64,000 nt of DNA, from the NCBI GenBank assembly GCA_030583665.1, contig CP129469.1, positions 2,471,043-2,535,042 on the forward strand, in the 5' to 3' direction. The notes beneath the pieces are model-generated. The model worked only from the letters and a program-made list of their open reading frames with translations. It was not told the origin of the DNA and did not search any database. Source of the stretch: Candidatus Jettenia sp. AMX2 (lineage in GTDB: Bacteria; Planctomycetota; Brocadiia; Brocadiales; Brocadiaceae). The translations under genes and the position numbers were made by a program. This document shows positions 26,637 to 35,829 of the stretch, in pieces. The stretch's first letter is position 1. Each line of letters begins with the position of its first letter.

Positions 26637-28391
26637 TCATTTCAAACTTTCTTTAGCGTTCTTTGTGTCTTTGCGGTGAACCATTCCTGTTTTCTTTTTC
26701 GCATCGCGCAACATTTCCTGTGCCTGTTTTCTGGTAATATCCGTTTTTTCACTCCCCCTGATCATATCAGCAATTTCCTCAAGACGGTCCTTGCCGGACA
26801 GGTTTTCAATAGTAGAATACGTCTTGCCGTCATTTACAAACTTCGTTACCTTCCATTGTTCATCTGCAAAACAGGCAATCTGAGGAAGGTGGGTAATGCA
26901 AATTACCTGATGAGACCTTGCAATGCTGCTTAGCTTTTCACCGATTACCTCGCCCATCCTGCCGCCAATATTGGCATCAATCTCATCAAAAACCAGTACT
27001 GATGTTTTATCGACTTTGGCTAACTGGTGTTTTAAAGCAAGCATAACCCGTGAGATTTCACCGCCAGAAGCAATCTTCCTTAGCGGCTTCAAATCTTCTC
27101 CGGGATTCGGTGAAATAAGAAACTCAATCTGATCGAAGCCGTAACTATTTGCTTGCAGAATCTGCGGGTCTCCCTTACCGTCAAAAAAGGGGGATGCTAT
27201 TTGGACATAAAACCTGCCATCGGGTATGCCCAACTCATGAAGCTCCTTATTTATCGAAGGGACCAGGGTATCAGCCGTTAAACGGCGTTTTTGTGTTAAG
27301 TCATGGCCTTTCTGTTTTAATAACTCTGATAATATCCTTATCTCTTCGTCAATGTGTTCCGCCGTTGTTCCTTCCTGAGATAGCTGCTGAAATCTTGATT
27401 GTATTTCATTGCGATACAACAAAATTTCTTCTACCGTACTGCCATATTTTGCCTTCAGCTTTTGAATCGTATTTAACCGTTCTTCAATGTGTTCCAGTTT
27501 CTGAGGATCATAGTTAAATTCGTCTTTATATTTTCCCAAAGAAAAGGCAGCATCCTCTGCCTGATAGAGGGCCTGATTACACGCATCAAGCGCTTTTTGC
27601 AAGGTATCGTCAAGTTTTACAACCTGTTGCAATTCCTTAACAACAGACTTTAGTCTTGAGACAATGGCTTCCGGAGATTCATAGAGACGCAGATAACAAG
27701 ACGTGGCGGTAGTATATATTTTTTCAGCATTGGCAAGAATATTTCTTTCTTTTTCAAGTTCTTCAACCTCCCCCTCTTTGAGCTGTGCCCTGTCAATCTC
27801 ATCAATCTGGAAGGCATATAAATCCATCGCTTGCCTTCTTTCCCGTTCATTTGTTTTCAGGGCATCCCGTAGTTTTGTCTTCTCTGTAATCTGCTGATAT
27901 ATCTCCGAAAAATCTTCCCGTAGTGAGGAAACACCTCCCAGGTCATCCAGAATATAAAGCTGATTAACCCCGTGCAATAAGGTCTCATGCTCGTGCTGGC
28001 CATGAATGCTCACTAATATTTCTCCGATCTCCTTCAGCATGGATACGGTGATTGGAATCCCGTTCAGCCTGCACCTGCTCCTTCCGCCGGCATCAATACT
28101 TCTCTGGATTAACAGTTCTTCATCAATTTCTGCGGTATTGCTGGAAATCCTTCTCACCTGCTTTAAAATACTGTTGTCCTCAATATGGAATTTAGCAATA
28201 ACCGTTGCTTCATCTTTTCCGTTCCGTACGATATCTGAAGTTGCACGGCCACCAATAATAAAATTCAGCGCACCAATTACTAACGATTTTCCTACCCCCG
28301 TTGCCCCGCTAAATACGTTCAACTGCTTACAAAGTTTAATGGTTACTCTATCAATCAATACAAAATTGGTTATGTATAATTCCTGTAACAC
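26637..28391 (-). CDS. recN: DNA repair protein RecN
   Basis: SMC-like ATPase of double-strand-break repair (584 residues). Walker A is FSGATGVGKSLVI at residue ~30, followed by a long central coiled coil. The C-terminal ABC signature is LRKIASGGEISRVMLALK and Walker B is VLVFDEIDANIGGRMG, with the D-loop and the H motif (ICITHLPQIA). The final ~30 residues are basic. The protein is complete. The start ATG at 28391 opens the conserved LQELYITNFVLID. Confidence 0.97.
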   Translation of the reverse strand: MLQELYITNFVLIDRVTIKLCKQLNVFSGATGVGKSLVIGALNFIIGGRATSDIVRNGKDEATVIAKFHIEDNSILKQVRRISSNTAEIDEELLIQRSIDAGGRSRCRLNGIPITVSMLKEIGEILVSIHGQHEHETLLHGVNQLYILDDLGGVSSLREDFSEIYQQITEKTKLRDALKTNERERRQAMDLYAFQIDEIDRAQLKEGEVEELEKERNILANAEKIYTTATSCYLRLYESPEAIVSRLKSVVKELQQVVKLDDTLQKALDACNQALYQAEDAAFSLGKYKDEFNYDPQKLEHIEERLNTIQKLKAKYGSTVEEILLYRNEIQSRFQQLSQEGTTAEHIDEEIRILSELLKQKGHDLTQKRRLTADTLVPSINKELHELGIPDGRFYVQIASPFFDGKGDPQILQANSYGFDQIEFLISPNPGEDLKPLRKIASGGEISRVMLALKHQLAKVDKTSVLVFDEIDANIGGRMGEVIGEKLSSIARSHQVICITHLPQIACFADEQWKVTKFVNDGKTYSTIENLSGKDRLEEIADMIRGSEKTDITRKQAQEMLRDAKKKTGMVHRKDTKNAKESLK

Positions 28392-28437
28392 GGTTTTTAT
28401 TGTCTTCTACAAAAACAAAATAACCCTTTTATGATAA

Positions 28438-28764
28438 TTATTGTACTTTAGAACCAGGTTTGATATCCTTTTCTGTTGTCAGGATTACAACCTGATCACC
28501 ATCCTTTGCCGCCAGCAACATTCCCTGGCTTTCGACACCCCTCAGAACCGCAGGGGCCAGATTATTTACAATAACAATACGTTTCCCTACAAGTTCTTCA
28601 GGCTTATAGGAATTCCTGATTCCTGCAACAATCTGCCTGTCTGCCACACCATCCCCCGCATCAATTTTCAGGATAAGCAGCTTATCCGCATTGGGATGAG
28701 GCTCGGCATGCTTTACCTCGGCAACACGCAGGTCTATCTTTAAAAAATCCTCGATTGAAATCAT
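28438..28764 (-). CDS. MetRS beta-type tRNA-binding protein
   Basis: A single OB-fold tRNA-binding domain (EMAP-II/Arc1p type) of 108 residues: IEDFLKIDLRVAEVKHAEPHPNADKL, QIVAGI and GVESQGMLLAA are its hallmarks. It equals the C-terminal domain of bacterial methionyl-tRNA synthetase, here as a separate gene (sometimes called MetRS beta or CsaA-like). I chose ATG 28764, with AGAAGAGGG before it, over a longer frame beginning at 28806. It lies 46 bases upstream of recN on the same strand. The catalytic MetRS is not in the window. Confidence 0.85.
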   Translation of the reverse strand: MISIEDFLKIDLRVAEVKHAEPHPNADKLLILKIDAGDGVADRQIVAGIRNSYKPEELVGKRIVIVNNLAPAVLRGVESQGMLLAAKDGDQVVILTTEKDIKPGSKVQ

Positions 28765-28940
28765 CTCTACCCTCTTCTTCCTCTGTTCATGGGTACCGTT
28801 GCCCACTCCCTTTTTTCACAAGGGCAAGTTTCGTGTTTACAGATTACACGGGAATGACAAAAATTACCCAGGAATGCCATATGTGTCCCCATAAAATTTG
28901 CCTGTGGAAAATGGGGAAGGGGAATTCATTTCTGATCAAT

Positions 28941-29158
28941 AGTGCTGGATGTAATTACCTAAAAGACACTTAATTCAGCTATCAATCTTACCTTACGATA
29001 AGCTGTTTATTTATTTTAATGAATATAACTGTTTTTAAAAGTTGTGTCAATGAATTAAACCAGGAGCCTGCGTTTTGCAATAAAATAGAATAAATATTAG
29101 GCTGAGAAGGACAAAGATTCGATGATCAATAAATACAGATATCTTTGTTTAATTCACC
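28941..29158. repeat. ~215-bp dispersed repeat, copy A
   Basis: Begins AGTGCTGGATGTAATTACCT and ends near CAAAGATTCGATGATCAATA. It matches 48696-48938 almost base for base over the first ~145 bases and again over the last ~50; copy B has ~30 extra bases between. It has no long reading frame. This copy lies downstream of the MetRS-beta start and upstream of the repressor remnant. Confidence 0.85.
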
Positions 29159-29219
29159 GTCAAAAGTATTAGGCGCTTGCACGTAAACATCGATAATTTT
29201 TATCGATAAGGTAAAATTA

Positions 29220-29711
29220 TCATATCAAACGGTGACGGTTGGCATGATATGGATACATGTGCCGACAGGACAAGTAGCTCGCTTGCCATAATGATAATTC
29301 CTTATATTCATGATAGTCATTATGTTCTGGTTTCAGGTAAGGGTTGATAACTATGATAATATCGCCTTCGAGGAATTCCGTCTCCATGCTGTCCCCCCTC
29401 ACCCTGAGGGCAAAAATTCCTTTTGAATCAGTTTCTACATATTCCTCATGCCCGCCATACTGAAAGTTGGCGCATAACTCCTGCCAATTCCCCGCCTGCG
29501 CCCATGAAATTACCGGCACACGCCTTGCCGCCCCCAGACCTTCCGGTTCTACACGAGACGACAAATATCCCGTCTCCCGCAGGAACATCTCTATATCTAT
29601 CCCGTAAGCGATGAGAAACTTTATCACCATTTCAAAAGACGGGACACTTTTGCCGTCTTCTATATCCCGTATGTGCGTATGAGAAACCCCGAAGGCATGA
29701 TGACTCCCCAT
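29220..29711 (-). pseudogene. LexA/CI-type repressor with S24 domain, truncated
   Basis: The end of an HTH_3 (XRE) DNA-binding domain is seen (VSHTHIRDIEDGKSVPSFEMVIKFLIAYGI), then an S24-like self-cleavage or sensor domain: RVPVISWAQAGNW and IFALRVRGDSMETEFLEGDIIIV, where GDSM carries the catalytic serine. The first helices of the HTH are missing, cut at the junction with the IS91-like fragment. The C-terminus leaves the family pattern after EHNDY, where a frameshift probably occurred, so the lysine of the active site is absent. I read it as a phage or mobile-element repressor in decay. Confidence 0.75.
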
Positions 29712-29920
29712 TGTGGATGCTGCTTGATAACCACTATGAAAACCTCGAACGGCGCTATGAAGAACGGTTTGGCCAAAAATACGGTTACTTTCGTCCTGTC
29801 ATTAGAGAGGTTGTCCGGAATTATTTGACCTGCGGCGACCTGAAGAATGGCTTTGCCAGGGTGCGCTGCGGTGATTGCAGTAAGGAATATCTGCTTGCCT
29901 TTAGCTGTAAAGCCCCCTAA
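29711..29920 (+). pseudogene. IS91-family transposase, N-terminal fragment
   Basis: Sixty-nine residues matching the zinc-binding N-terminus of IS91/IS801-type transposases: RYEERFGQKYGYFRPVIREV, then LTCGDLKNGFARVRCGDC and YLLAFSCKA. The family continues RxFCPSC, but here the frame stops straight after SCKAP. A later in-frame stretch (about 29921-30000, EPVYELFDDLPAFNEHTDG) might be the other end of the same gene after an internal deletion, but I cannot confirm it. The fragment adjoins the truncated repressor. Confidence 0.7.
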
Positions 29921-30000
29921 AAACCATGAGCCGGTTTATGAACTCTTCGATGATCTGCCTGCATTCAACGAACACACAGACGGTTGGTCCGGTTATTTAT

Positions 30001-30816
30001 GAATCCTGTATTGCGCAAAATTAAACCATCTTTTGTACTCTTCTACAGGTTGTAGGGGTGGTGTTGTCATTTTTTGTCAAAAAACCCGGGTAATGTGCAG
30101 CACATTACCCATCGCATGACAATTCTCCTATTTCTCCTATAATTCCACACCATTCCTTCCCATTTCCCTTCCATGGTTTCTTGATTTTACTAAAAAAAGG
30201 CATAGCTTATAAGCTTCTGTTTTCCCGGGAAATACTGGCTAAATCTCTTGTGCTTATTGCATTAAACATCGAAAAGCCGAAATGACCTTGGTGTTATACA
30301 AAACAGAGTGAAGCACATCTGCTTTGAGACCGTTTAAAAAACCTTGGCTTTGAGTACAGGGAACAGAGACAAAAATCAATATGGTACCAAAAGGGACCAT
30401 AATGTAACAGCAAGAAGAAAAAAAGCAATCTCAAAAAATGAGCTATATCTTACATATACTTTTATAGCAACGTACTTTACAATGTTAACGGAAAGCCCGG
30501 GTGATTAAAAAAATGGCTTGAAAAAAAGGGACCAATATTGTATAGTACCGAACAAAATTGTAAGATGGTGCTTGATTTAAGCAAAACAGTTATCAAACCA
30601 ATCGTAACACTATAGGGGAGAAACATTTATAGGTTTGGTTACGAACGCATGAATACCAATTTACAGCAAATGCTTCGCCCCCTACTTTTTTAAAAAACTA
30701 AACAGTTAAACAGTTACAATCAATCAGTCAGTTCCGGAACGAAGGTTCATAGATTCCGAATTCAAAAGAAAGAGGAATTTTAAAAGGCCAGAAAATACGA
30801 TTCCGTTTCGTTGACA
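30001..30816. other. long intergenic region, no gene seen
   Basis: About 800 bases with stops in all frames. It contains a hairpin at 30085-30112 (GGGTAATGTGCAGCACATTACCC, a near-perfect palindrome), the short repeat AAGCAATCTCAAAAAATGAG at 30424-30443, and AT-rich stretches. I see no gene, tRNA or transposon end. Confidence 0.5.
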
Positions 30817-30924
30817 ATAGAAAACCGTAAAGGGCAAACCCTGAGTGATCGGGGGACGCAAAGGAAAGGGTCTCTGATTGACCACGAAGAAGAGCGTTAA
30901 CCGCCGAAAGATAGCCTTACTGCC
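30817..30924 (+). promoter_or_regulatory. probable cyclic-di-GMP-I (GEMM-I) riboswitch
   Basis: The conserved GEMM core is present in order: AAAGGGCAAACC (30829-30840), a hairpin CCCTGA-GTGA-TCGGGG with a GNRA tetraloop, then GGGACGCAAAG (30853-30863), the GGGTC element, a variable arm and finally GATAGCC (30910-30916) followed by TTACTGCC. The outer P1 helix pairs poorly by eye. The 3' end shares bases with a strong intrinsic terminator. The first gene downstream is the secreted LamG protein at 31442, about 480 bases away. Confidence 0.7.
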
Positions 30925-30966
30925 GAAGATGTTTTAGGAAATATCTTTGCAGTAAGGCTTTTTTTA
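30913..30966 (+). terminator. intrinsic terminator overlapping the riboswitch 3' end
   Basis: AGCCTTACTGC (30913-30923) pairs perfectly with GCAGTAAGGCT (30949-30959). The stem extends inside by AAGAT/ATCTT around a loop, and is followed by a run of T. The left arm is part of the conserved 3' strand of the riboswitch, so aptamer folding and terminator folding are mutually exclusive. Ligand binding would then permit read-through (an ON switch). The logic is inferred. Confidence 0.8.
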
Positions 30967-31441
30967 TTTTAAGGCCACGGGTAAAACAACAAGTTCGGGT
31001 AAATAGTCAAGGTTGAGAAATGGTTAAGAAATTGTATTTCAGAAAGGGAGGGAGAAAAATGAGAAGGAGATATGGTGTGTACAGTCTTGCTAAGGCTCAC
31101 AATAAATGACTCAGAAATGGTCAGATTAAGTGGTATTTTGAAAGCGAGGTAAAATAGATTTTAATTGGTAGTGTGTTCGCAAGTACAATTAATACCAGGA
31201 GTAAAGGAGTAAATCAAGCACAAAATAAGTCGTAAGGCATTTATAAGTAAAAAATTATGACATCCAAGACTTACGACTTAAAAAAATTTTTTTGATGGAC
31301 TTTTTTTAACAAAGTAATGCTAATGGTAAAAAGCAATTTTCTATCATCTATCATCTATCATCTTCGGTAAAAATCTAACCAGGAAAGGAGTGTTATAACT
31401 TCTGTGGGAAAAAAACGAAGGAATATGAGGAGGCGCTTAAG
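30967..31441 (+). other. leader region before the LamG gene
   Basis: No gene longer than 30 codons. ATG 31059 follows AGGGAGGGAGAAAA and opens a 16-residue frame (MRRRYGVYSLAKAHNK). A second start at 31072 with AAGGAG opens a 26-residue frame; either may be a leader peptide or chance. An 11-bp inverted repeat (TAAGTCGTAAG at 31226-31236, CTTACGACTTA at 31270-31280) is followed by A and T runs. A short tandem repeat CTATCAT occurs at 31341-31362. Confidence 0.4.
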
Positions 31442-32575
31442 ATGAAAATATTTGGGATGAAAGGAAAAATTTTGCTGGTAGTTGCTATGGTTTTGATGTT
31501 CGTATCAGACGGAGCAGTTGCCTTCAACTCTTCCGATTGCCCGGGCGGCATGGTCTCTTACTGGACATTTGATGATCAGTTGAACCCTGGCAAGGATGAT
31601 TATGGGAATAATCATGGGACTTCGATTGTTAATGCTAATTGGTCTGCTAATGGTAAAGTAGGTGGGGCGATGAGATTTTATGGAACGAGTTATAGCGGAG
31701 GGGATAGCTATATTGACATAGCAGACGGAGCAGTGAATTTGCAGACCTTAAGTGTGGCTGCATGGGTCAAATCAGCTGTTCCTTATCAGTATTGGGGATG
31801 CTACATCAGTAATTGTCAGCCCGGTTATGATCCCGATCAATGGGCTGCGTGGTGGGGATGTTGCGCTTACGGGGAGGGCAGGCAGGATAATATCCATTTT
31901 GGAGTTCAGGGTTTAGAAGGATTTTCAGGTAATACAGACTTAGATAGTAACTGGCATTTTGTTGTTGTAGTGAACGATATGGCCAGCAATGAAAGAAGGA
32001 TTTACGTTGACGGTCAACTGGATGGGACCTCAACCGCCTTTCCTTATGGAAATCAAGGCAGTCAGGGACATTTAAGGATTGGACAAGATACGTGCTATGA
32101 CGAAAGATTCAATGGATGGGTCGACGAGATAGCTATTTTTAATAGGGCCTTAACCGCCAGTGAAATCCAGCAGATGTACAACCATGGACTGGCTGGCAAG
32201 GGGTATTGCGAGACTGTACCAGGGGGAACACGGATTTACCAGGAAGACCCCGACGAAGAACACCCTAATTACGACCATCCACTTCAGGGCTTCTATTACT
32301 ATGTAACTTACAATAAACCAACTGGGGCTATAGCTGCCAAGTGGAAAGTCAAGCATGGATATTACGACCCTTATGAAATCAACATTCCGCAGGATTGTTG
32401 GGATGCAGATCCAACGAAATTAATGTTACGGTTATACTCAAACTCGAATGACGGAATGGGCCAGTCCGTATCGTGGCCGGAATGTTACGATGGAAGCAAC
32501 TGGGTTGCCGTAGGGAAAACGGCTATTGATGTTTATGGCGGCTCAGGAACTTACTCTGGTCCCCTATATGACTGA
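31442..32575 (+). CDS. secreted LamG-domain protein, N-terminal half (frameshifted)
   Basis: Starts with a signal peptide (MKGKILLVVAMVLMFVSDGAVAF). A concanavalin/LamG-like domain covers about residues 35-255, from GGMVSYWTFDDQLNPGKD to IFNRALTASEIQQMYNHGL, the usual end of LamG modules. A second beta-rich region follows (about 265-377). The frame stops at 32573-32575, where the next frame carries straight on with TDGNWNTYNVWN, so this and 32568-34010 are very probably one gene broken by a single-base shift near 32560-32573 (a CCCC run at 32561-32564 is a candidate). The ATG follows GAGGAGGCGC. Likely role: cell-surface or extracellular adhesion or glycan binding. Confidence 0.8.
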   Translation: MKIFGMKGKILLVVAMVLMFVSDGAVAFNSSDCPGGMVSYWTFDDQLNPGKDDYGNNHGTSIVNANWSANGKVGGAMRFYGTSYSGGDSYIDIADGAVNLQTLSVAAWVKSAVPYQYWGCYISNCQPGYDPDQWAAWWGCCAYGEGRQDNIHFGVQGLEGFSGNTDLDSNWHFVVVVNDMASNERRIYVDGQLDGTSTAFPYGNQGSQGHLRIGQDTCYDERFNGWVDEIAIFNRALTASEIQQMYNHGLAGKGYCETVPGGTRIYQEDPDEEHPNYDHPLQGFYYYVTYNKPTGAIAAKWKVKHGYYDPYEINIPQDCWDADPTKLMLRLYSNSNDGMGQSVSWPECYDGSNWVAVGKTAIDVYGGSGTYSGPLYD

Positions 32576-34010
32576 TGGTAATTGGAACACCTATAACGTA
32601 TGGAATGAGATAGGCCCTGTTACCAGTACATGGCAAATAGATTACAGCCGAATTGCACCCCGTTGGTATGAAGAAGCAATACTTTGGTTAGTGGAAGAAG
32701 CTGATTCAGATGGAGACGGAGTTCAGGACAACGAGGATAACTGTCAAAATGTAGCTAATCCCGATCAGGCAGATAGCAACGGCGTGGGAGATGCATGCGA
32801 TACCGTTAACAATGGAGAATGCCCGGATGGCATGGTCTCTTACTGGACTTTTGACGACCCTGTAAACCCAGGTAAAGATATTTATAATGGCCATGACGGA
32901 ACTGTGGAGGGAGCTACCTGGACAAGTAGTGGAAAAGTCGGCGGTGCTATGTATTTTGATGACGATGATGGTATTTTCATAGGAGATGTAAGACCATTAT
33001 CAAGTTCTCCAACTGGTTCTGTAACATATGTTTTTTGGGGAAAACCAGATGAAGTTTTGGGTGAAGATAATAAGGTTTTAATTTGGAAGGGATATCCATG
33101 GCAGGATAAAGCAGGGGATATGATGTGCGCCCTGTTTTACGGACATGGGCAAATGTCCGTAGCTTGCCATATAAATGCCGGTCAAAATCTCGTATGGTAC
33201 CCTAGTTTTTATTGGACCACTTATGTAAATGGTGATAATTCAGTCTATCATCATGTTGCCTGCGTTTATGATTCTGACAAACTATACGTTTACTTTGACG
33301 GTAAACTTGTAAATACTGCTGATGTTCCTGATGGCATATCTGATATTTCCAACGATAACCCTTTTGTTATCGGAAGGCAGGGTCCTCTTAGTCATCCCTA
33401 TGACACAAGCATGGGTTATATAGACGAAGTAGCCGTCTTTAACAGGGCATTAACAGCAAGTGAAATACGGCAGATGTACAACAACGGGTTAAATGTCACC
33501 GGTTATTGTGCACTATCCCCGGAAATTATTAATGACCTTGTTACCTTTAAACCTATACGATCGACATATCAGACTACTTCTGATACCACCGGTTGCGGGG
33601 ATGGGTTTGTGGGGCAGTTCAGTTTCGATGCAAGACTGAGAAACAAAAGCAATAGCGCATTTTCACTCTCTGATCTTGTTGTTGAGGTTGCCGGGTTGAC
33701 AAACAATAATTTATTGCAAAATGCTGATGGAGTACCTGGTGGTGTGGGGGCGAGGTTAACCGTCTCTAACGATTGTGATTATGCCGATGGTGTACTAAGC
33801 CCGGGTGAATCAGTAGATGTCACTTTCATTATTTGCTTAACGGAGATCAAGTCGTTTGGTTTCATTGTGGATGTGTTGGGGTTTAAGACTGAAGAACAAG
33901 CGGATCAGGAAGTGACGAGCTCAGATGCATCGCAAGTCAAAAAGCAATTAAAGAAAACAAAATCCAGGACTAAGGGCATGAAATTCTTCGGCAGGTTCCG
34001 TCCTCAGTAG
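32568..34010 (+). CDS. secreted LamG-domain protein, C-terminal half with FFGRFRP tail
   Basis: Continues the protein begun at 31442 in another frame; it has no signal peptide of its own. In order it has the end of a beta-rich domain, a thrombospondin type-3-like calcium repeat (DSDGDGVQDNEDNCQNVANPDQ), a second LamG domain (GGAMYFDD to IFNRALTASEIRQMYNNGL, same ending as the first) and a C-terminal domain of ~120 residues (NDLVTFKP to GFIVDVLGF) shared with the 903-residue protein at 35830. A basic linker leads to the last residues MKFFGRFRPQ. That tail recurs in the next two genes of the cluster. Internal LamG duplication is obvious. Confidence 0.8.
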   Translation: MTDGNWNTYNVWNEIGPVTSTWQIDYSRIAPRWYEEAILWLVEEADSDGDGVQDNEDNCQNVANPDQADSNGVGDACDTVNNGECPDGMVSYWTFDDPVNPGKDIYNGHDGTVEGATWTSSGKVGGAMYFDDDDGIFIGDVRPLSSSPTGSVTYVFWGKPDEVLGEDNKVLIWKGYPWQDKAGDMMCALFYGHGQMSVACHINAGQNLVWYPSFYWTTYVNGDNSVYHHVACVYDSDKLYVYFDGKLVNTADVPDGISDISNDNPFVIGRQGPLSHPYDTSMGYIDEVAVFNRALTASEIRQMYNNGLNVTGYCALSPEIINDLVTFKPIRSTYQTTSDTTGCGDGFVGQFSFDARLRNKSNSAFSLSDLVVEVAGLTNNNLLQNADGVPGGVGARLTVSNDCDYADGVLSPGESVDVTFIICLTEIKSFGFIVDVLGFKTEEQADQEVTSSDASQVKKQLKKTKSRTKGMKFFGRFRPQ

Positions 34011-34128
34011 TTTACATTTTTATTTTAGACACGGATGAACATGGATTAACAAGAACCGCAGAGGGCACGGAGATAGATTGCAGACAACAGATGATAGAAT
34101 ATATAGAGCTTATAGAAATTGGACAAGG

Positions 34129-35737
34129 CGGAATATGTCAATGAAAATTAGACACTTTTTTAAATAAATTAGACTCTCATCATAGTGTATTTTCTGGGTT
34201 TGGTTTGTTAATCCAGGCAGCCACAGGCATACCTGGTGGTTTCGGTAATATGCCCTTGAAACGTTCAGGATGATTTTTAAAGGCGGTTTTTAAGACAAGA
34301 CCACATTCTTTCACAATTTGATCCGTACGTCCATAGTGGACATCTTCTGGTTTCAGGAGTCCTATGCCGGAATGATGATGTTCTCTATTGTACCAGGTAA
34401 AGAAACTCTGACAGAAGGCTCTGGCATCCTCAATAGAGCCGAAATTATCAGGGAAATCCGGTCTGTACTTGAGGGTTTTAAATTGTGACTCCGAATAAGG
34501 GTTGTCGTTACTAACGTAAGGACGAGAATGGCTTTTTGTTATACCCAGATCAGAGAGAAGAAATGCTACAGGCTTAGACGTCATACTTGAGCCACGATCA
34601 GCGTGAATCACCAGTTGTTCCGGCTTGATAACCTGTTTTTACAGTTATCGGCAATAAGTCGTTGTGCCAACATGGCCTGTTCACGGTGAGCAATCATCCA
34701 TCAGACAACATAACGGCTGAAGATGTCGAGAATGACATACAGATAGAAATATGTCCACTTTGCAGCCCCTCTGAGTTTTGTAATATCCCATGACCATACC
34801 TGATTTGAAGCCGTTGCCAGAAGTTCCGGTTTCTGGTAATTCGGTCTGAGCAATTGATTTCTTTTTTCACGTACTTCGCCATGTTTTGTAAGGATACGGT
34901 GCATGGTTCTCGTAGAACACAGGCAGGTTCCTTCATCAAGTAAAATTGCATAAATTTCACACGGGGCCTTATCAATAAAGCGTTCACTATGTAAGATATC
35001 AAGAACCGCTTGCTTTTCCTGAAGTGACAATGCCAGCGGAGGAGTCGAATACCCCCTTTTACAGGAAAGGGTTTTTTTGGACTTTTGGTAGTAATAATAA
35101 CTTGCTCTTGGGATACCCAGTGCCTTGCAGGCTTTTTTGACGTGCACATTTTGCGCAAGAGATTCAGCGGCACGCATCATGTCTTTTCTCCTGTCGTGCC
35201 GAGTGGCATCTGAAGTATTTCCGAGAGTTTTTTTGGATGTCAATAATGGTTTCTGCCTGTTTGAGTTTCTTTTTAAGCCGATTGTTTTCTTTTTCCAATT
35301 CAGCAATATGACAAACGGAAGGATTCTTTTTCGTTTTTGGGCCACGATGTTTTGGAGAAAGCGCTTCGATGGCACCTTGCTTGCGTTGACTACGCCAGGT
35401 AGTGAGATTGGATGAGTAGAGTCCTTCACGGCGTAAAAGTGCCCCAATTTGACCTTGTGTAGTATATGCCTCCGTCTCTTGAAGGATGCGGAGTTTGTAT
35501 TTTTGGCAGTGAACTTCCGGCGAACAGCCTTCTCTGTTACCTCAGGATCAGGAAAATGACCACTTTGGGTTGCGCTGTTTGTGGAAACTCCAGTCGCCCT
35601 ACGGGCTCCTTCCGTTTCCACAGACATGTTATCTGTTTTCTGGTTTATTTTACTGCTATTTTTCATAGATTTTCTCCTTTCCACCCTACACTAAACTATA
35701 CAGAGGAAAGTGTCCAACTATATATTGACACAGGGGG
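34129..35737 (-). mobile_element. IS3-family insertion sequence, decayed copy
   Basis: 1609 bp, inverted relative to the copy at 17034-18632 and clearly related to it. It is flanked by a 3-bp target duplication AGG (34126-34128 and 35738-35740). Both ends are intact but the genes are broken. It separates the two large tail-bearing protein genes. Confidence 0.92.
34180..35684 (-). pseudogene. broken orfA/orfB of the IS3-family element
   Basis: The paralogue of the transposase at 17104-18584. OrfA is frameshifted early (RRKFTAKNTNSASFKRRR, where the intact copy continues with the HTH), so that its frame runs on into orfB. OrfB is readable up to FSRYVV, then a TGA replaces a glycine codon and a second frameshift follows near 34611-34650. 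The rest (IHADRGSSMTS onward, with the final catalytic Glu) is open in a third frame at 34180-34611. It cannot encode an active transposase. Confidence 0.9.
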
Positions 35738-35829
35738 AGGGGGGTGAGAAACGCATAAAACTTTAAAGATTTTTCTGGCTGCCGTTAGCTTTGACAATAC
35801 GACTGAAACTTTAATTTAAGGAGGAAAAT

